From contig MPUH01000215.1 of the NCBI GenBank assembly GCA_001970955.1, forward strand, positions 1-64,000: DNA of 64,000 nucleotides. Reading direction: 5' to 3'. This DNA comes from Stentor coeruleus. Taxonomy: Eukaryota > Ciliophora > Heterotrichea > Heterotrichida > Stentoridae. Under the pieces are notes generated by a model. It worked only from the letters and a program-made list of their open reading frames with translations, made no database searches and was not told the origin of the DNA. The translations under genes and the position numbers were made by a program. Positions 19,015 through 29,555 of the stretch are shown here, piece by piece; position 1 is the stretch's first letter, and every line of letters starts with the position of its first letter.

Positions 19015-20628
19015 TTAACTAACTTCTATTACTATTTCGTAGCACGCAACTACATTTTCATCAGTTTCAACAACAACATAACATTTTTTCTGACAAACTT
19101 GTTCTTGTGGTAAAATCTCCATTTTAAGTTTTGCTGATACTCCAGGGGCAACTTTAAGTACATCTGAGGCTAGTTTTAAAGCTTTAGGGTTAGTAACTTG
19201 GATTCTGTAGTTTTGTTCTTCAGCACTCTCGTTTTTTATAGGAAGTTTCACATTTTTCCCTTCACCAATAGCAAGGGTCATAGTATAAGATGAGGTTATA
19301 TCATAAGGAGGACTAGCACCACTATCTTGTTCTTCATCTTCATAATGATCATCTTCATATTCTTCTTCATGGCTTTCAGAAACATCTACTTTTGGCTTAG
19401 GTGCAACATTTTCGTGTGCGGCTTCAACATGAGGAGCCGCTTCATGTTTTTCTTCAATTTTATGCTCAACATGAACTGGATGCTCTTCATGGACTGTAGG
19501 TTTTTTATCATCATGAACTTCAGGTTTTTTATCTTCTTTATGAACTTCTACAGGCTTTTCTTCATGAACTACTGGCTTTTGAGCTTCAATATGAACTTCT
19601 GGTTTCTTATCTTCATGTTTTTCTGTTATTTTCTCTTCAGGTTTAGTTTCATGTTTTTTCTCTTCATGGACCTCAGGTTTTATATGATCTTCATGCTTTA
19701 CTGGCTCTTCATGTTTAGTTTCTGGTTTTTTATCCTCATGTTTTACAGGCTCTACATGTTTTTCTTCGCTATGTGCAGGTTCTTTTTTCTCTTCAACTTT
19801 TGGAGGTTCTTTTTTCTCTTCAACTTTTGGGGGTTCTTTTTTTTCCTCAACTTTAGGAGGTTCTTTTTTTTCTTCAACTTTAGGAGGTTCTTTTTTTTCC
19901 TCAACTTTTGGAGCTTCCTTTTTTTCTTCTACCTTAGGATGTTCTTTTTTTTCTTCAACTTTTGGAGCTTCTTTTTTTTCTTCAACTTTAGGGACTTCTT
20001 TTTTTTCTTCAACTTTAACAGGTTCTTCTTTCACTTGAGGTTTGACTGTTTCACCCATTGGCGGTTCAGGCTTCTTTGGAGGTTCCTGCTTTGGTTGCTC
20101 TACCTTAGCCTGTACTGGCTTTGGGGGCTCTGGTGAAAGCTGTCTAGGAGCTTCTTTCTTTACAGTAACAGATCCTCCTGGTCCCATTTTTCCTCTTTTA
20201 GGTACTTCAGGTTTAGACTGGTATTCTTTAAAAGCTTGAGTAGTAGCTGCAGCTTTAGGTTCAATATTTACTCCATCCAAATAATCTCTGATTTGCTTAG
20301 AGACCATTGCTGGATGTGGCCAGATTCCTAGCTTGAGTTTTGAAAAAATAATTTTACCTCGAAAATACACCTCAAATGAGCCTGTTTTTGGAAAGCTTAA
20401 CTTAGCGAATGGAGTTCTTGCTGTTGGTTGAGATATTATACTAGCTATTGATGGATGCTCTTGATTTTCGATGACAGTTACTTCAGGACAATCAGATTCA
20501 ATTTGAAACTTCACTTTTTCAAAGATGTCCCTGTATTTCTTCTCGTCATGGTTTGTGCACCATTTGTGACTGTCGCATTTTTGACTATGTAAAAATTACC
20601 AGTGCTCTATGACTACAACTTCTTCCAT
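19015..20628 (-). CDS. SelW/Rdx-like redox domain fused to KVEEKKEPP repeats and a beta domain
   Basis: Exons are 20628-20600 and 20584-19015, giving 532 residues. The intron GTAATTTTTACATAG splits the first Cys codon of HCQKC (C10, C13). Residues 1 to ~115 resemble the Rdx/selenoprotein-W thioredoxin-like family: a strand, CxxC in the SelW position, then GSFEVYFRGKIIFSKLKLG and GIWPHPAMV, the usual 'GxFEVxxxGxxIxSKxxxGxxP' block. Residues ~197-278 are nine perfect-length 9-residue repeats (KVEEKKE-x-P). A long Lys/Glu/His-rich stretch follows (KPEVHEEKKHE). The last ~100 residues form a beta-rich domain (YTMTLAIGEGKNVKLPIKNE, KVAPGVSAKLKMEILPQ) like MSP/Ig folds. The low-complexity part is probably an extended linker. 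SelW family membership is an inference from the motif order. Confidence 0.68.
19779..20021 (-). repeat. Nine 27-bp tandem repeats inside a coding region
   Basis: Nine consecutive 27-bp units encode KVEEKKE followed by VP, AP, HP, AP, PP (four times) and PA. Units differ mainly at the codon before the Pro and by synonymous changes. The number of copies may vary between alleles or have been affected by assembly. Confidence 0.85.
20585..20599 (-). other. 15-nt intron splitting a CxxC cysteine codon
   Basis: On the minus strand this reads GTAATTTTTACATAG with A at position 10. It falls between TG and T of the Cys10 codon (phase 2). Unspliced message would read TGG then TAA, so translation would stop after ten residues. 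Confidence 0.87.
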
Positions 20629-20871
20629 TATTACTTTATATCTATTAACCATATATGATGATGTTTTTTTTTTTTTTTAAGAGTTTGCAGGTTTGATTAA
20701 GTTTAGAGTTAGGTGGAAGATTTTTGAAGTAGATGTGATTATGAATTTTAGTGGATTTAGATTTTAGAGAAATGGGTTTGGGTAGGATTCGCGCTTTTTT
20801 CGGGGAGGGTGGTTGTGGATTTTGGAAATAGATGATATATAATAAAGTAAAAAAAAACTATTAGTCACTAA

Positions 20872-22146
20872 CTAGAATATTGTCCCTGAGCATTGTACAC
20901 GTTGACCATGACTTTCATCATCATCTTCATCTTCTTGATAATCACTATGTATACCTGTATGGTTTTCCGTCACATGGGACTTATCAAAAACTAAAGCTTT
21001 TATAGATTTTCCTTGAGGATTCGCTCTTTCACCAGGAAGTAGTTTTATTAAGTCTTTTATCGAGCTTTTTGGAAGACTTTTTGGTTTAGGGAACTCAACT
21101 TCAAAAGATATAAAAAGGTTACCAAACTTATATGGAGTCCTCATTATTGGCATACCAAGTTCTTCTACTGTTCTTATATCCCCTGGTTTTATAACTTCCC
21201 CTGGAGTACTTTCTATTATTTTATCCCCATCTAAATGCTTTAGAACAAATCTATATCCAGTCAGAGCTTCTTTTAAAGTAATATTTTTAGTCATAATGAG
21301 GTCTGATTTTTTTCTTTTGAAAATTGGATGATCTTTTTCAACAATCATTACGACTAGATCACCAGCTGCTAGACCTGGAGCTTCATCACCTTCACTATGA
21401 AAGTTTTGCTTATGATGATTAGGAGTACCTTTATCAACAATAATTTCTATAACTTTTCTCTCTTGGATTGTCCTTGACCCTTTACAAGATTTGCATCTAA
21501 ACTTCGGGTCTATGCTTTTTCCTTGACCTCTGCATTGATCGCATGGCCCTGCAGATTGTGAGTACATTCCAGGTCCAAGTTGTACTAATCTTTTAATCAT
21601 CCCTCGTCCTTTACATTCACCACAAACTTCAACTTTTGATCCACCTGCACCATTACATTCAACACAATTCCTAGTTCTGTTTAAAGCAAGTTTTTTATTA
21701 ACCCCATGATAAAGATCTTCTAATGACACTTTAAGTTCATGATTCGTATCCTCACATCTTTTCGGTCCTTCTTTTTTCCCACCAACTTTTCCACTAAGTA
21801 AATCAAAAATACTCATACCCTCATCACTTGCGCTCATACCTTTATTAATACCTTCTTCTCCATGAGTATCATAAACTTTACGTTTTTCAGGATCAGAAAG
21901 GACTTCTTTTGCTTGAGTAATTTCAGCGAATTCTTTAGGATCACCTCCTTTATCAGGATGTTTAGTCCTTGCTAGATTACGATAAGCTTTAAGTATATCT
22001 TGGGTTGTAGCATTTTTGTCTACGCCGAGTATCTCATAGTAACGCGTATTTTCAACATTTTTTGGAGATTCGTGCTGTTCACGAGCAAAACCGGGAAAAC
22101 CCCCACCACCACCTTCAAAAAACTCGAATGGGAATCCTCCAAACAT
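20872..22146 (-). CDS. DnaJ/HSP40 type I co-chaperone (DNAJA-like)
   Basis: This 424-residue J-protein stimulates Hsp70 ATPase and delivers substrates. The J domain is at about 34-98 with HPD at 63-65. The cysteine-rich domain has four zinc motifs: CVECNGAG, CGECKGRG, CDQCRGQG and CKSCKGSR. Two beta-sandwich substrate domains follow, with LKEALTGYRFVLKHLDG. The last residues are VQCSGTIF, so the C-terminal CaaX farnesylation box usual in cytosolic DNAJA proteins is absent. The Gly/Phe-rich stretch (MFGGFPFEFFEGGGGGFPGF) stands before the J domain, and the normal position after the J domain is only weakly Gly-rich. The ATG at 22146 is the first in frame and has no upstream frame. Confidence 0.93.
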   Translation of the reverse strand: MFGGFPFEFFEGGGGGFPGFAREQHESPKNVENTRYYEILGVDKNATTQDILKAYRNLARTKHPDKGGDPKEFAEITQAKEVLSDPEKRKVYDTHGEEGINKGMSASDEGMSIFDLLSGKVGGKKEGPKRCEDTNHELKVSLEDLYHGVNKKLALNRTRNCVECNGAGGSKVEVCGECKGRGMIKRLVQLGPGMYSQSAGPCDQCRGQGKSIDPKFRCKSCKGSRTIQERKVIEIIVDKGTPNHHKQNFHSEGDEAPGLAAGDLVVMIVEKDHPIFKRKKSDLIMTKNITLKEALTGYRFVLKHLDGDKIIESTPGEVIKPGDIRTVEELGMPIMRTPYKFGNLFISFEVEFPKPKSLPKSSIKDLIKLLPGERANPQGKSIKALVFDKSHVTENHTGIHSDYQEDEDDDESHGQRVQCSGTIF

Positions 22147-23085
22147 TTTTATATATAAACAGAAATGTTCTATGGAAAAATCGAATGTTGGAAAAATATA
22201 GATAATTTTATTTTAGGTTGAAATAAAGGATGAGGAGGTTTTTTTTTTGTTTTTGGAGGACTTGAAATGCTAAGGTGTGCTTATAGTATTGATAATGCTT
22301 GATGAAAGGATTTATTTTTTGTTAAGATTAAAGTAAATTAAAGGATTTTATGATAGGGTTTTTAAAAGTTGTTATATTAATAGAGATTGTGTCTATTAAT
22401 ATTTAGTTGTATGCTTAGTATAATGATTTATCTTAGTGTTTATCAAAATATATGACAAAATATAAAAAATTTCTATATATATAAAGCATTTTCTCAAGTC
22501 TTATTTTAAAACTTTACATCTTTATTACTTCAATTACTATTTTTTTCCCAACAAAAATCTCTTTTAAAATCTTCTTTACATATCCAACCTAACATATTTT
22601 CCTTTATAACCCAAAATCTTTAAAACTCCATCCTCTACTAACTCACTTTCAAAACCCTCTAAACAACTCCTTCATATAATTCCAAACCACCCTAAACTTC
22701 ACCTGGCATATCTCATCATATCCCTTACAAAACTCCATTTCATTAAAACCTTTTACATACAAAAACCTCCAAAACTTCTTATAAAATCTCTTAACAAAAT
22801 TCTCTACTTTATCCAAACAAAATCAAAATCCCTATTAAACTTCATTCCTATGATTTATCTCTATCTTAAACCTCTTTTTCCCTCATAATCCTTCCAAATG
22901 ATAATAAATTGTCCACAGCCACAACTCCAGCCTACCCTACATCTTCAATAAAACCCTTCTCCCATCCTTCTTTTCCTTTCACCTATCATCTCTCTCTTCC
23001 TATTCTTACATCCTTTACACTTTTCCCTTAAAACCTAGTCAATATCACTTATCATCTAATAACCCTACGAAACTACTCTTATAAA
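22147..23085. other. Long divergent intergenic region with skew switch
   Basis: This 939-bp region lies between the DnaJ gene (minus) and the Alba-domain gene (plus). 22200-22440 is G-rich and C-poor on the + strand. 22500-23080 is the reverse, an almost G-free C/T/A tract with many CTC, TCC and CCT runs. The switch is at about 22440-22500. I see no RNA gene or repeat. Confidence 0.6.
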
Positions 23086-23865
23086 ATGTCTTCAGAAGAA
23101 GTGATGGTGGCCCAGAATCAGGGGATTGGCCAGAAAATAACTCAAGTCGCAATTTTACTGCAAACTCAACGTGAAGCAACAATCACTGCAATCAATTTAG
23201 CTATTCCTGCGGCAATCAATTTGGTAGAAATAATAAAGCATAGAGTTAAAGGATTGTATCAAGTGAATAGTTTCGAAAGAGTTCCTGATAGTAATAAGAC
23301 TAGAATGAAAATCAAACTGAGTTTTAATCCTCTGAATCCTGCTGATAAAGGATATCAGGAACCAATACCTGAGAACCAAGTGAATGAAAAGACATTAGAT
23401 GAACTTAAGAAACCACCTCAAAGAACTTTTACATCTGGTGAAGAGAATAAAAGACCTGAATATACTGATAGACCAGCACGTAGAAGAGGAGGAAGAAGAC
23501 CTCGTGGTGGAGAGACAATGCCAAGATCTGATGAAAAGGAACATCAAGAGGAAGAAAAAACACGTTGGCCTAGAGGAAATAGAAGGAGTAGAAGATCTAG
23601 AAGAGGTGGAAGAAATGATAGAGATGATGGAGGTGTTAGAAATGATAGAGGTGATAGAGGTGGTAGAAGTGGCAGAGGTGGTAGAGGTGGTAGAGGTAAT
23701 AGAGGTGGTAGAGGTGATAGGGGTGATAGAGATTATCAAGGTGATACGCAAAGATATAATCGTAGGACCCGTCCACGTAGAGGCCCACCACGAGATGGTC
23801 TTGCCCCAGAGAGTGAAGCAAAAGCACCAGCTGTGATTACAACATCAGGCTGGGATGCTATTTAA
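23086..23865 (+). CDS. Alba-domain RNA/DNA-binding protein with RG-rich tail
   Basis: This is a 259-residue protein. The N-terminal ~85 residues fit the Alba superfamily (KITQVAILLQTQREATITAI, then AIPAAINLVEIIKHRVKGLYQV), a small dimeric RNA/DNA-binding fold found in RNase P/MRP Rpp20/Rpp25 and in protist mRNP proteins. Residues ~125-240 are Arg/Gly-rich with many RGG, RG and GDR units, typical of methylated RNA-binding tails. The architecture matches the Alba-RGG proteins of protists. The repetitive GGTAGAGGT-type codons create long antisense and alternative open frames that are not genes. Start and stop are clean. Confidence 0.82.
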   Translation: MSSEEVMVAQNQGIGQKITQVAILLQTQREATITAINLAIPAAINLVEIIKHRVKGLYQVNSFERVPDSNKTRMKIKLSFNPLNPADKGYQEPIPENQVNEKTLDELKKPPQRTFTSGEENKRPEYTDRPARRRGGRRPRGGETMPRSDEKEHQEEEKTRWPRGNRRSRRSRRGGRNDRDDGGVRNDRGDRGGRSGRGGRGGRGNRGGRGDRGDRDYQGDTQRYNRRTRPRRGPPRDGLAPESEAKAPAVITTSGWDAI

Positions 23866-24324
23866 AGCTAACTTCACAATATTATCTTAGAATATTAGTA
23901 TTGGGCTTTTTTTGAGGTTTTTTTTAGGAGGTTGGAATTTTAGATTTTGAAGATATGGTGAAGGGGATATTGGATATATATGGAAGATATTATTTAAGAA
24001 GATAAGGATTTTTTGTGTGATATAGAGTTAGATGAGGTAGGATTAATTGTTAAATTAAGATATGTGGTGGTTTTAAAGGAGAAATAAAAAGAATGGCTAG
24101 TTTGAAATTGGTTTTAAAATACAAAACAGTTATTTGAATGTAGTTTAAATATTTTTTATCATAATCATCTCATCACTTTTATTTATTCCAAAAATAAAAT
24201 CAGTCTTAAAAAAATACTCCACATCAAAACTCCCACCATTAAAAAAATCCCTGCATCCAAAAAAAACTTTCCTAGCATCATCTTAAAAATATCGAAATTA
24301 ATATCTTAATAACTAACGATAAAA
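23866..24324. other. Intergenic region
   Basis: The first ~240 bp after the Alba gene are G/T-rich and nearly free of C on the + strand. From about 24130 the composition flips to C-rich, G-poor until the next start. No other signal is visible. Confidence 0.5.
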
Positions 24325-25869
24325 ATGCACTATACAGAACAATACAATAGAGGCAAGCTCTCAGTTGCCCACCCACAACTAGAAGCTGTAACTTTTATCT
24401 AGAACATTAACGATCAAAGAGTAGGACGGAAAAGGTTTGACTTACATAAAAACGGTGAGTCATCAGGATTAAGCTACGGTTATGGTTTAAATCTACCAGC
24501 TAAAAGTCAATTTGACTCAGATCCTATATCAAAACCAACAGCTAAATCTGAGCCATTATCAGATCCATACTATAAGCCTCAACCTCGTCAAATTGACTAC
24601 AGAAATGAAGGGACTTATAGAGACCCAGGGAATTACCCATCAAAAAATCCTGAACCACAAGACAAGTATTCACAAGAAGCTCAAGCATATAAAGACTACT
24701 CTTATCAAAAATATCCTCAAATGTATGAAGACCCAAAATACGAAGACCCCTACTATCAAAACACAAGTGGTCCATATAGTAAATATCAAGAAAGCTATCA
24801 ATCAAAACCTAATGAACCATCGTATCAAGGATACTCTGAAAAAGACTATAACAAAATTGAAAACCAAAATGAAATGTATGAAAAAAACCCTTACTCCAAA
24901 TCACCTCAAGACCCTGTATACACAAAACCACCTCAAGAAGATTATCAAAAATCTCCAATTAGACAACAAGAATCATATGAAGATCCAAAATACCCAGAAT
25001 ACTCTGATGAAATAGAAAAACTTAAAGAAGAACTAAGGAAAAAAGAAGAAGAATTATCTTTATATCAGCAAAGCTTACAAGAAAAATCTCCTGTACCAAT
25101 GAACCCAGATGAAGCGGCGATTTATAGTCGTATAAACAAAGCATCATTCGATAAAATACGAATTGAAGAGCAGAAAAAAACCACAGCAAACTCTTTAGAA
25201 CAACAAATGACAGAAAAATCTAAAGCGAAAATGATGGAACAATTAACTAAAGAACGTGAACAACAAATAAGACTTGAAATGCTAAAAAAAATAAAAGAAG
25301 ATGATATGCGGGAAAGGTATGAAAAAGCTATGAGGGCTAAAGAATATCGTGAACAACTAGAAGTCCAATCTTTAGTTAAAAGCAATATAAGCCAACAAGA
25401 AAGGATTATGTATAAAAATGATATTCCAAGACAATCAGATAGCCCAGTAAGACAAGTTGATAATATATCAAGAAACAACAGTTCAGTACCTTTTTCACCA
25501 GGAACAGCTAGTTTTACTAAGAAAACCCCAAAGACTATATGTTATAATCCTATAACAGGAGTATTAAAAGATACATCTCAATATGTTATTGGATCATATC
25601 CTGGATATAATATTAAAGATCCTTCAATAACTTATTTAAAAAATCAAAGTAATGTCCCTGAACTTGCTGTTCATCCTGCATTTCAACAGCAGAAATTCAC
25701 TAAACATCATCCTAAAGTTGTCCCAAGTTATCCTATTACTGGAAATAATGGATCTAATCAAGAATGGAAAGATGCTCAAGAACCGGAAAATTTCAAACCA
25801 GGTGAAGGTAGAATGGCTGAGTATGGTTCACTTATGATGCAGAATAGACCACCTCCACAATATATTTAG
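24325..25869 (+). CDS. Pro/Tyr-rich and coiled-coil protein (one 15-nt intron)
   Basis: Exons are 24325-24387 and 24403-25869, giving 509 residues. The intron GTAACTTTTATCTAG has an in-frame TAG, and its removal joins MHYTEQYNRGKLSVAHPQLEA to NINDQRVGRKRFDLH. Residues ~60-210 are Pro/Tyr/Gln-rich and disordered (DPYYKPQ, PKYEDPYYQNTSGPYSKYQ). Residues ~215-350 form a charged coiled coil (EEIEKLKEELRKKEEELSLY, MEQLTKEREQQIRLEMLKKI, MRERYEKAMRAKEYREQL). The C-terminus holds a Pro/Asn/Tyr-rich region with TICYNPITGVLKDTSQYVIGS. I do not recognise a family; the pattern suits a cytoskeleton-associated protein. Confidence 0.75.
24388..24402 (+). other. 15-nt intron in Pro/Tyr-rich gene
   Basis: GTAACTTTTATCTAG, phase 0, A at position 10, in-frame TAG at its end. 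Confidence 0.86.
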
Positions 25870-26266
25870 GTAAATATAATAAGTATTAACTTGTTATTAA
25901 CTTTTTAAGATAACATGAAATAATTTTATGATTTAAAGTAAGGAATATGGATGATAAAAGAAGGGATTTTATGATATTGAAGGTATTTAGGTTGGGGTTT
26001 TTGGTTTATTTTAATAGAAAATTTCGGGAAATTAGGGAGATTTTGAATAATTTTTGAGAAGAAAAATTGATAGATTATTTTTAAGGTGTTAGTATGCCTT
26101 TGGTAGTATTTGAAAGTTTATTATAAATAGAAGTTATTATATGTTAAGATTAAAAAATTATCTTGATTTGTAAATAATCTGCTTTTTCCTGACTTTTGAT
26201 TAGGTATAATGGCCTTAGAACATCTTTAAAGTTTTCTTAGAGATAGTTCTTATTATTTATATATCG
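25870..26266. other. Intergenic region
   Basis: Nearly 400 bp. The first ~250 bp are G-rich and C-poor on the + strand, the downstream pattern. The switch before the next gene is less clean than elsewhere. No gene is visible. Confidence 0.45.
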
Positions 26267-28324
26267 ATGAATAGTAAAGATAGTCAGCAAGGAGATGTAC
26301 TTCCAGAGATGTACGAAGTTACTAGGGGTGAAAACTATCATGGGCTCAAGGTAGCATCAAAGAATTTTCTATCACTTTCAAAAGATCCTCTTTACTTATT
26401 TCCGCTACTTGATACTCAAAATATTGATTCTGAGCCAAATGCTTTTATCTCATCTCATTCATTAACATATACCCACAACATAAACATTTCATCCACTCTT
26501 TCAGTATTACACGCACAAAGTCCATTTGGAAAATTCAAAGATTTTCCCGACATTTGTTGCTTTAATCTAAGCAACGAAGCCCCAGTAAACTCTTTTGCCA
26601 CAAGTGAAGATATGTTTTTCTTCGAAACAAACCGTGGTGAAAGCATTACAGGATTTTTGGATCTCCCAAAAATGCCTCAAAGATCTGTGACCCCATCTCA
26701 AGAACTGTCAATTTCAAACTTAGACTCATTTGAAAAAAATGCAATAATAAATATACACAGGAATTTTATGGTTAAAGCTCAAGATAATGTTTATAGATCA
26801 ATAACCCCAGATCATTCTTCTGTATCAGAAACTCCTGCTGAAAGACATATGGTTTCAAAAGTTCTTGATGATAATTTAAACCTATCAAAAATCAGTCGAG
26901 CTAGTATTTATGAAGAAATTAATGAGAATTGGGGTAGTGTTATATCCCCACGTCCATCTGAAGTTGATGAGAGATTTCTTACAACTTTAGTTTTTGATCG
27001 TTTAAGAAGTACTGATATAACAGATGATGGACTTTCTATGATAGAAGAAGGTACAGCTCAAGCAATTCGTGATTTTATACCATTTGAAAGCACTGCATCT
27101 AAAAACTTACTTTTAACATCCAAATCAAGAAATGAAATCGAACACCCAAACCCATATTCACCAATACTAAGAAAAATGGTCATATGCGAAAGCGAAGAAC
27201 TCAGCGAACCTAAACTAGAAATTATTGCAAGCGCATGTTTTGTTGGCTTTAAAGCAGCACTTTCATTAGAATATTCAAACGTTGAAGCTGTAAACAAAGC
27301 CAAAATCGATTGTCATAGAGATTTATTCACAACAAAATCCTTGTTTTCTGAAAGAATTGTTGGAACTCTAAGTAAAAATGATGTCATTTACTTATCATGC
27401 GGTTTTGAACATTGTTCTTTAGTGACCAGTGCTGGTAAAGTTATGACTTGGGGATATGGAGCAAGTGGTTGTTTAGGTCATGGAAACACTTTATCATTAG
27501 CAATTCCAACTATGATAGGAGATTTACAAAATGAATATGTTCATTATTTAGAATGTGGAGGTTATCATACTGTTGCCATAACATGTAAAAATGAAGTTTT
27601 TGTATGGGGAAGAGGAGATGTTCATCAATTAGGTTTGCATTATAGACAATTATGTAAAGATGAAATGGGATATGTAGCTTTAAAACCAACTAAACTTATA
27701 TTTTTTACAGCCAGAGGAATAAACCCAAAATTTTGTGCATGTGGGGAATCACATACTTTGATTTTAGATTCAGAAGGTAAAGTTTATGCATTTGGTTGGG
27801 GACAAGAAGGTCAACTTGGTTTACCTATGAGTCTTCTTACACAACAAAAAAGGACTTCAGAAATAACTCAGATTGTATCTTTGACTACAAAAGTTGTAAA
27901 AATTTCAGCGGGATGTTTGTTTTCAGCGGCACTTAATGAAAAAGGTGAAGTTTGGGTATGGGGAAATGGGTCACAAGGACAACTTGGCCTTACTCCATCA
28001 ATAAAAAAAACTGAAGAGCCTGTTAAAGTTGTTGGAATAAGTGAAGAGTTTATTGTTGATATTGTTTGTGGGGAAAATAATATGATTTGTATGAGTGTTA
28101 ATTGTAAGGTTTTTGGCTGGGGACAGGGTAAAGCTGGGATTTACTCATCTCAGGAAAAAAGTGTCCCTGTTGGCACTGATATGATTTGCTCTTATCCGAA
28201 ACTATTGGCTGAGACAGATATTTCGCATCATTTTGTTGTGCAGAAGTCAAGACGTAAAGTTTTGTCTAGTCAGGAGTATCGTGGGATAATAAGTGTTTAC
28301 AAAAAACAGAGGAATTGTAATTAA
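26267..28324 (+). CDS. RCC1-repeat protein
   Basis: This is a 685-residue protein. The first ~360 residues are acidic, Ser-rich and mostly disordered, without a recognised domain. The C-terminal half is a beta-propeller of RCC1 repeats. Blades include HCSLVTSAGKVMTWGYGASG, HTVAITCKNEVFVWGRGDVH, HTLILDSEGKVYAFGWGQEG and FSAALNEKGEVWVWGNGSQG, plus NMICMSVNCKVFGWGQGKAG, so five clear repeats and probably two weak ones. RCC1 propellers serve as guanine-exchange factors or as scaffolds. The diverged loops and the long N-terminal extension argue against this being the Ran exchange factor itself. Start and stop are clean. Confidence 0.82.
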   Translation: MNSKDSQQGDVLPEMYEVTRGENYHGLKVASKNFLSLSKDPLYLFPLLDTQNIDSEPNAFISSHSLTYTHNINISSTLSVLHAQSPFGKFKDFPDICCFNLSNEAPVNSFATSEDMFFFETNRGESITGFLDLPKMPQRSVTPSQELSISNLDSFEKNAIINIHRNFMVKAQDNVYRSITPDHSSVSETPAERHMVSKVLDDNLNLSKISRASIYEEINENWGSVISPRPSEVDERFLTTLVFDRLRSTDITDDGLSMIEEGTAQAIRDFIPFESTASKNLLLTSKSRNEIEHPNPYSPILRKMVICESEELSEPKLEIIASACFVGFKAALSLEYSNVEAVNKAKIDCHRDLFTTKSLFSERIVGTLSKNDVIYLSCGFEHCSLVTSAGKVMTWGYGASGCLGHGNTLSLAIPTMIGDLQNEYVHYLECGGYHTVAITCKNEVFVWGRGDVHQLGLHYRQLCKDEMGYVALKPTKLIFFTARGINPKFCACGESHTLILDSEGKVYAFGWGQEGQLGLPMSLLTQQKRTSEITQIVSLTTKVVKISAGCLFSAALNEKGEVWVWGNGSQGQLGLTPSIKKTEEPVKVVGISEEFIVDIVCGENNMICMSVNCKVFGWGQGKAGIYSSQEKSVPVGTDMICSYPKLLAETDISHHFVVQKSRRKVLSSQEYRGIISVYKKQRNCN

Positions 28325-28749
28325 TACTAGTATTAAAATTTATTATTTTTGAAAAAGAGATTGAGTTTAGGTATTTTTTTTAGGTTTGGATGAGATTATT
28401 GTGGGTTAATTGAAAGGGAATTTTTTATTTTACGAGGATGTAAGAGATTTTAATATTTGGTAAGGATATGTTATATTTGGTGAGGAGATTGATGTGATTA
28501 TAATTTAATGTGATGGTAATATTTAAAACTTATTCAAAATTATGATAAAATATTTTATCTTATCTTATATATACATCTTTTTGCATATTATCACACAGTA
28601 ATATCACATCAACCCAAAATCTCTACTTGATATTCACTTACCCAATAACAATTTTCTTAAAAACCACATTTTATAACCTTAACCCTATCATATAAACTTT
28701 TTACATCCTAAACTCTTAAATGAAATACTTAAATTAAAGTTCAAAATAA
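28325..28749. other. Convergent intergenic region
   Basis: 425 bp between two gene 3' ends. 28330-28520 is G-rich/C-poor on the + strand (3' side of the RCC1 gene). 28560-28740 is C-rich/G-poor (3' side of the minus-strand gene). The switch in the middle fits the orientation rule seen throughout the window. Confidence 0.55.
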
Positions 28750-29520
28750 TTACTGAATATAAGAGTCTATGTCAATATCAATAATTTCCGGATCATCAGT
28801 ATTAATCATAGGCCTTCCATCTTCTACATCCAAATCTTTAAAATAGCATTGACTAAAATATTCCTTCAGTTTCATCCATTTTCCATCGCATTCAACACAA
28901 TGCGCATTTCTCATATGGCAGCAATTAAATTTAAACTTTTCACAGCATCTTGCAGGACTATATTGACAATAAATCAGTTCAATAATATAATTAAATGCTT
29001 CTCTCATCAAATTATTACTGAAAAACTCTTTGCAAAAAGCATTATTAAAACTTTTATAACCTTCTGATTTGGTATTTCGTTTCGACCTTCCATCAGTCAA
29101 AGGTCCATCATCTGTTTTCGATTTATTAACAATAAGTTCTGGGTTTTTTCTATATATTTCTTGAATTTTACTCCATATTTCACTTTCAATACCATTTTTT
29201 ATATCAACAGCAATGCATGTTGTTTTTGGGGTTTTTCCTGATATCACAGCTCTAAATGCCCGTTTGATAGCTCTGATAATAAACGCATTGAAAAACTCTT
29301 TTTTAGGTTTCTTTTGAGGTCCAGAGTTGAATTCGTCTAAGATTTCAGTGAAATCATTTTTTTTTCTTCCTGAATGTTTAGACTGTGAAATCGACGAGGA
29401 GAAGTTAGAATAATGAATATCTGAAGTTTGACGATCATCATTAATCATCTGAAGATCCATAATGGTATCGATATCTTCAATTGTATCTATATGTTGAGTC
29501 CGACTTTCATAGTTTTCCAT
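28750..29520 (-). CDS. CC-H-C family protein, copy 1 (unknown family)
   Basis: This 256-residue protein is paralogous to its upstream neighbour. Residues ~75-235 align to the other copy: KKEFFNAFIIRAIKRAFRAV against DKDLLNIYLVRQIAKLISQV, then TPKTTCIAVDI against VPKTNIFEVDI. Further on, KFKFNCCHMRNAHCVEC aligns with KFKFSCCYSTPHTKEC, and CYFKDLDVEDG with SYLESFDVEIV. The cysteine/histidine cluster (CC-x5-H-x3-C) looks like a small metal site. The N-terminal ~70 residues are acidic and Ser-rich, and the C-terminus is Asp-rich. I do not recognise the family. It could be a lineage-specific DNA- or RNA-binding protein, but no function follows from the sequence. The ATG is 35 bp after the neighbour's stop. 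Confidence 0.65.
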   Translation of the reverse strand: MENYESRTQHIDTIEDIDTIMDLQMINDDRQTSDIHYSNFSSSISQSKHSGRKKNDFTEILDEFNSGPQKKPKKEFFNAFIIRAIKRAFRAVISGKTPKTTCIAVDIKNGIESEIWSKIQEIYRKNPELIVNKSKTDDGPLTDGRSKRNTKSEGYKSFNNAFCKEFFSNNLMREAFNYIIELIYCQYSPARCCEKFKFNCCHMRNAHCVECDGKWMKLKEYFSQCYFKDLDVEDGRPMINTDDPEIIDIDIDSYIQ

Positions 29521-29555
29521 AATTATATATTATATTGATTACTAAAATTATATGA

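Noticed and set aside
19327-20136. Plus-strand open frame of 269 codons, Phe/Met-rich, opposite the repeat gene
   Set aside because: It is the antisense of the Lys/Glu-rich repeats; the composition (runs of F) and the clear sense-strand domains show it is a shadow.
23395-23836. Three overlapping open frames on both strands over the Alba gene tail
   Set aside because: GGTAGAGGT-type repeats keep all frames open; only the RGG frame continues from a recognised domain.
26267-28324. RCC1 proper (Ran exchange factor)
   Set aside because: The propeller follows a 360-residue disordered N-terminus and blades are diverged, unlike the compact nuclear RCC1.
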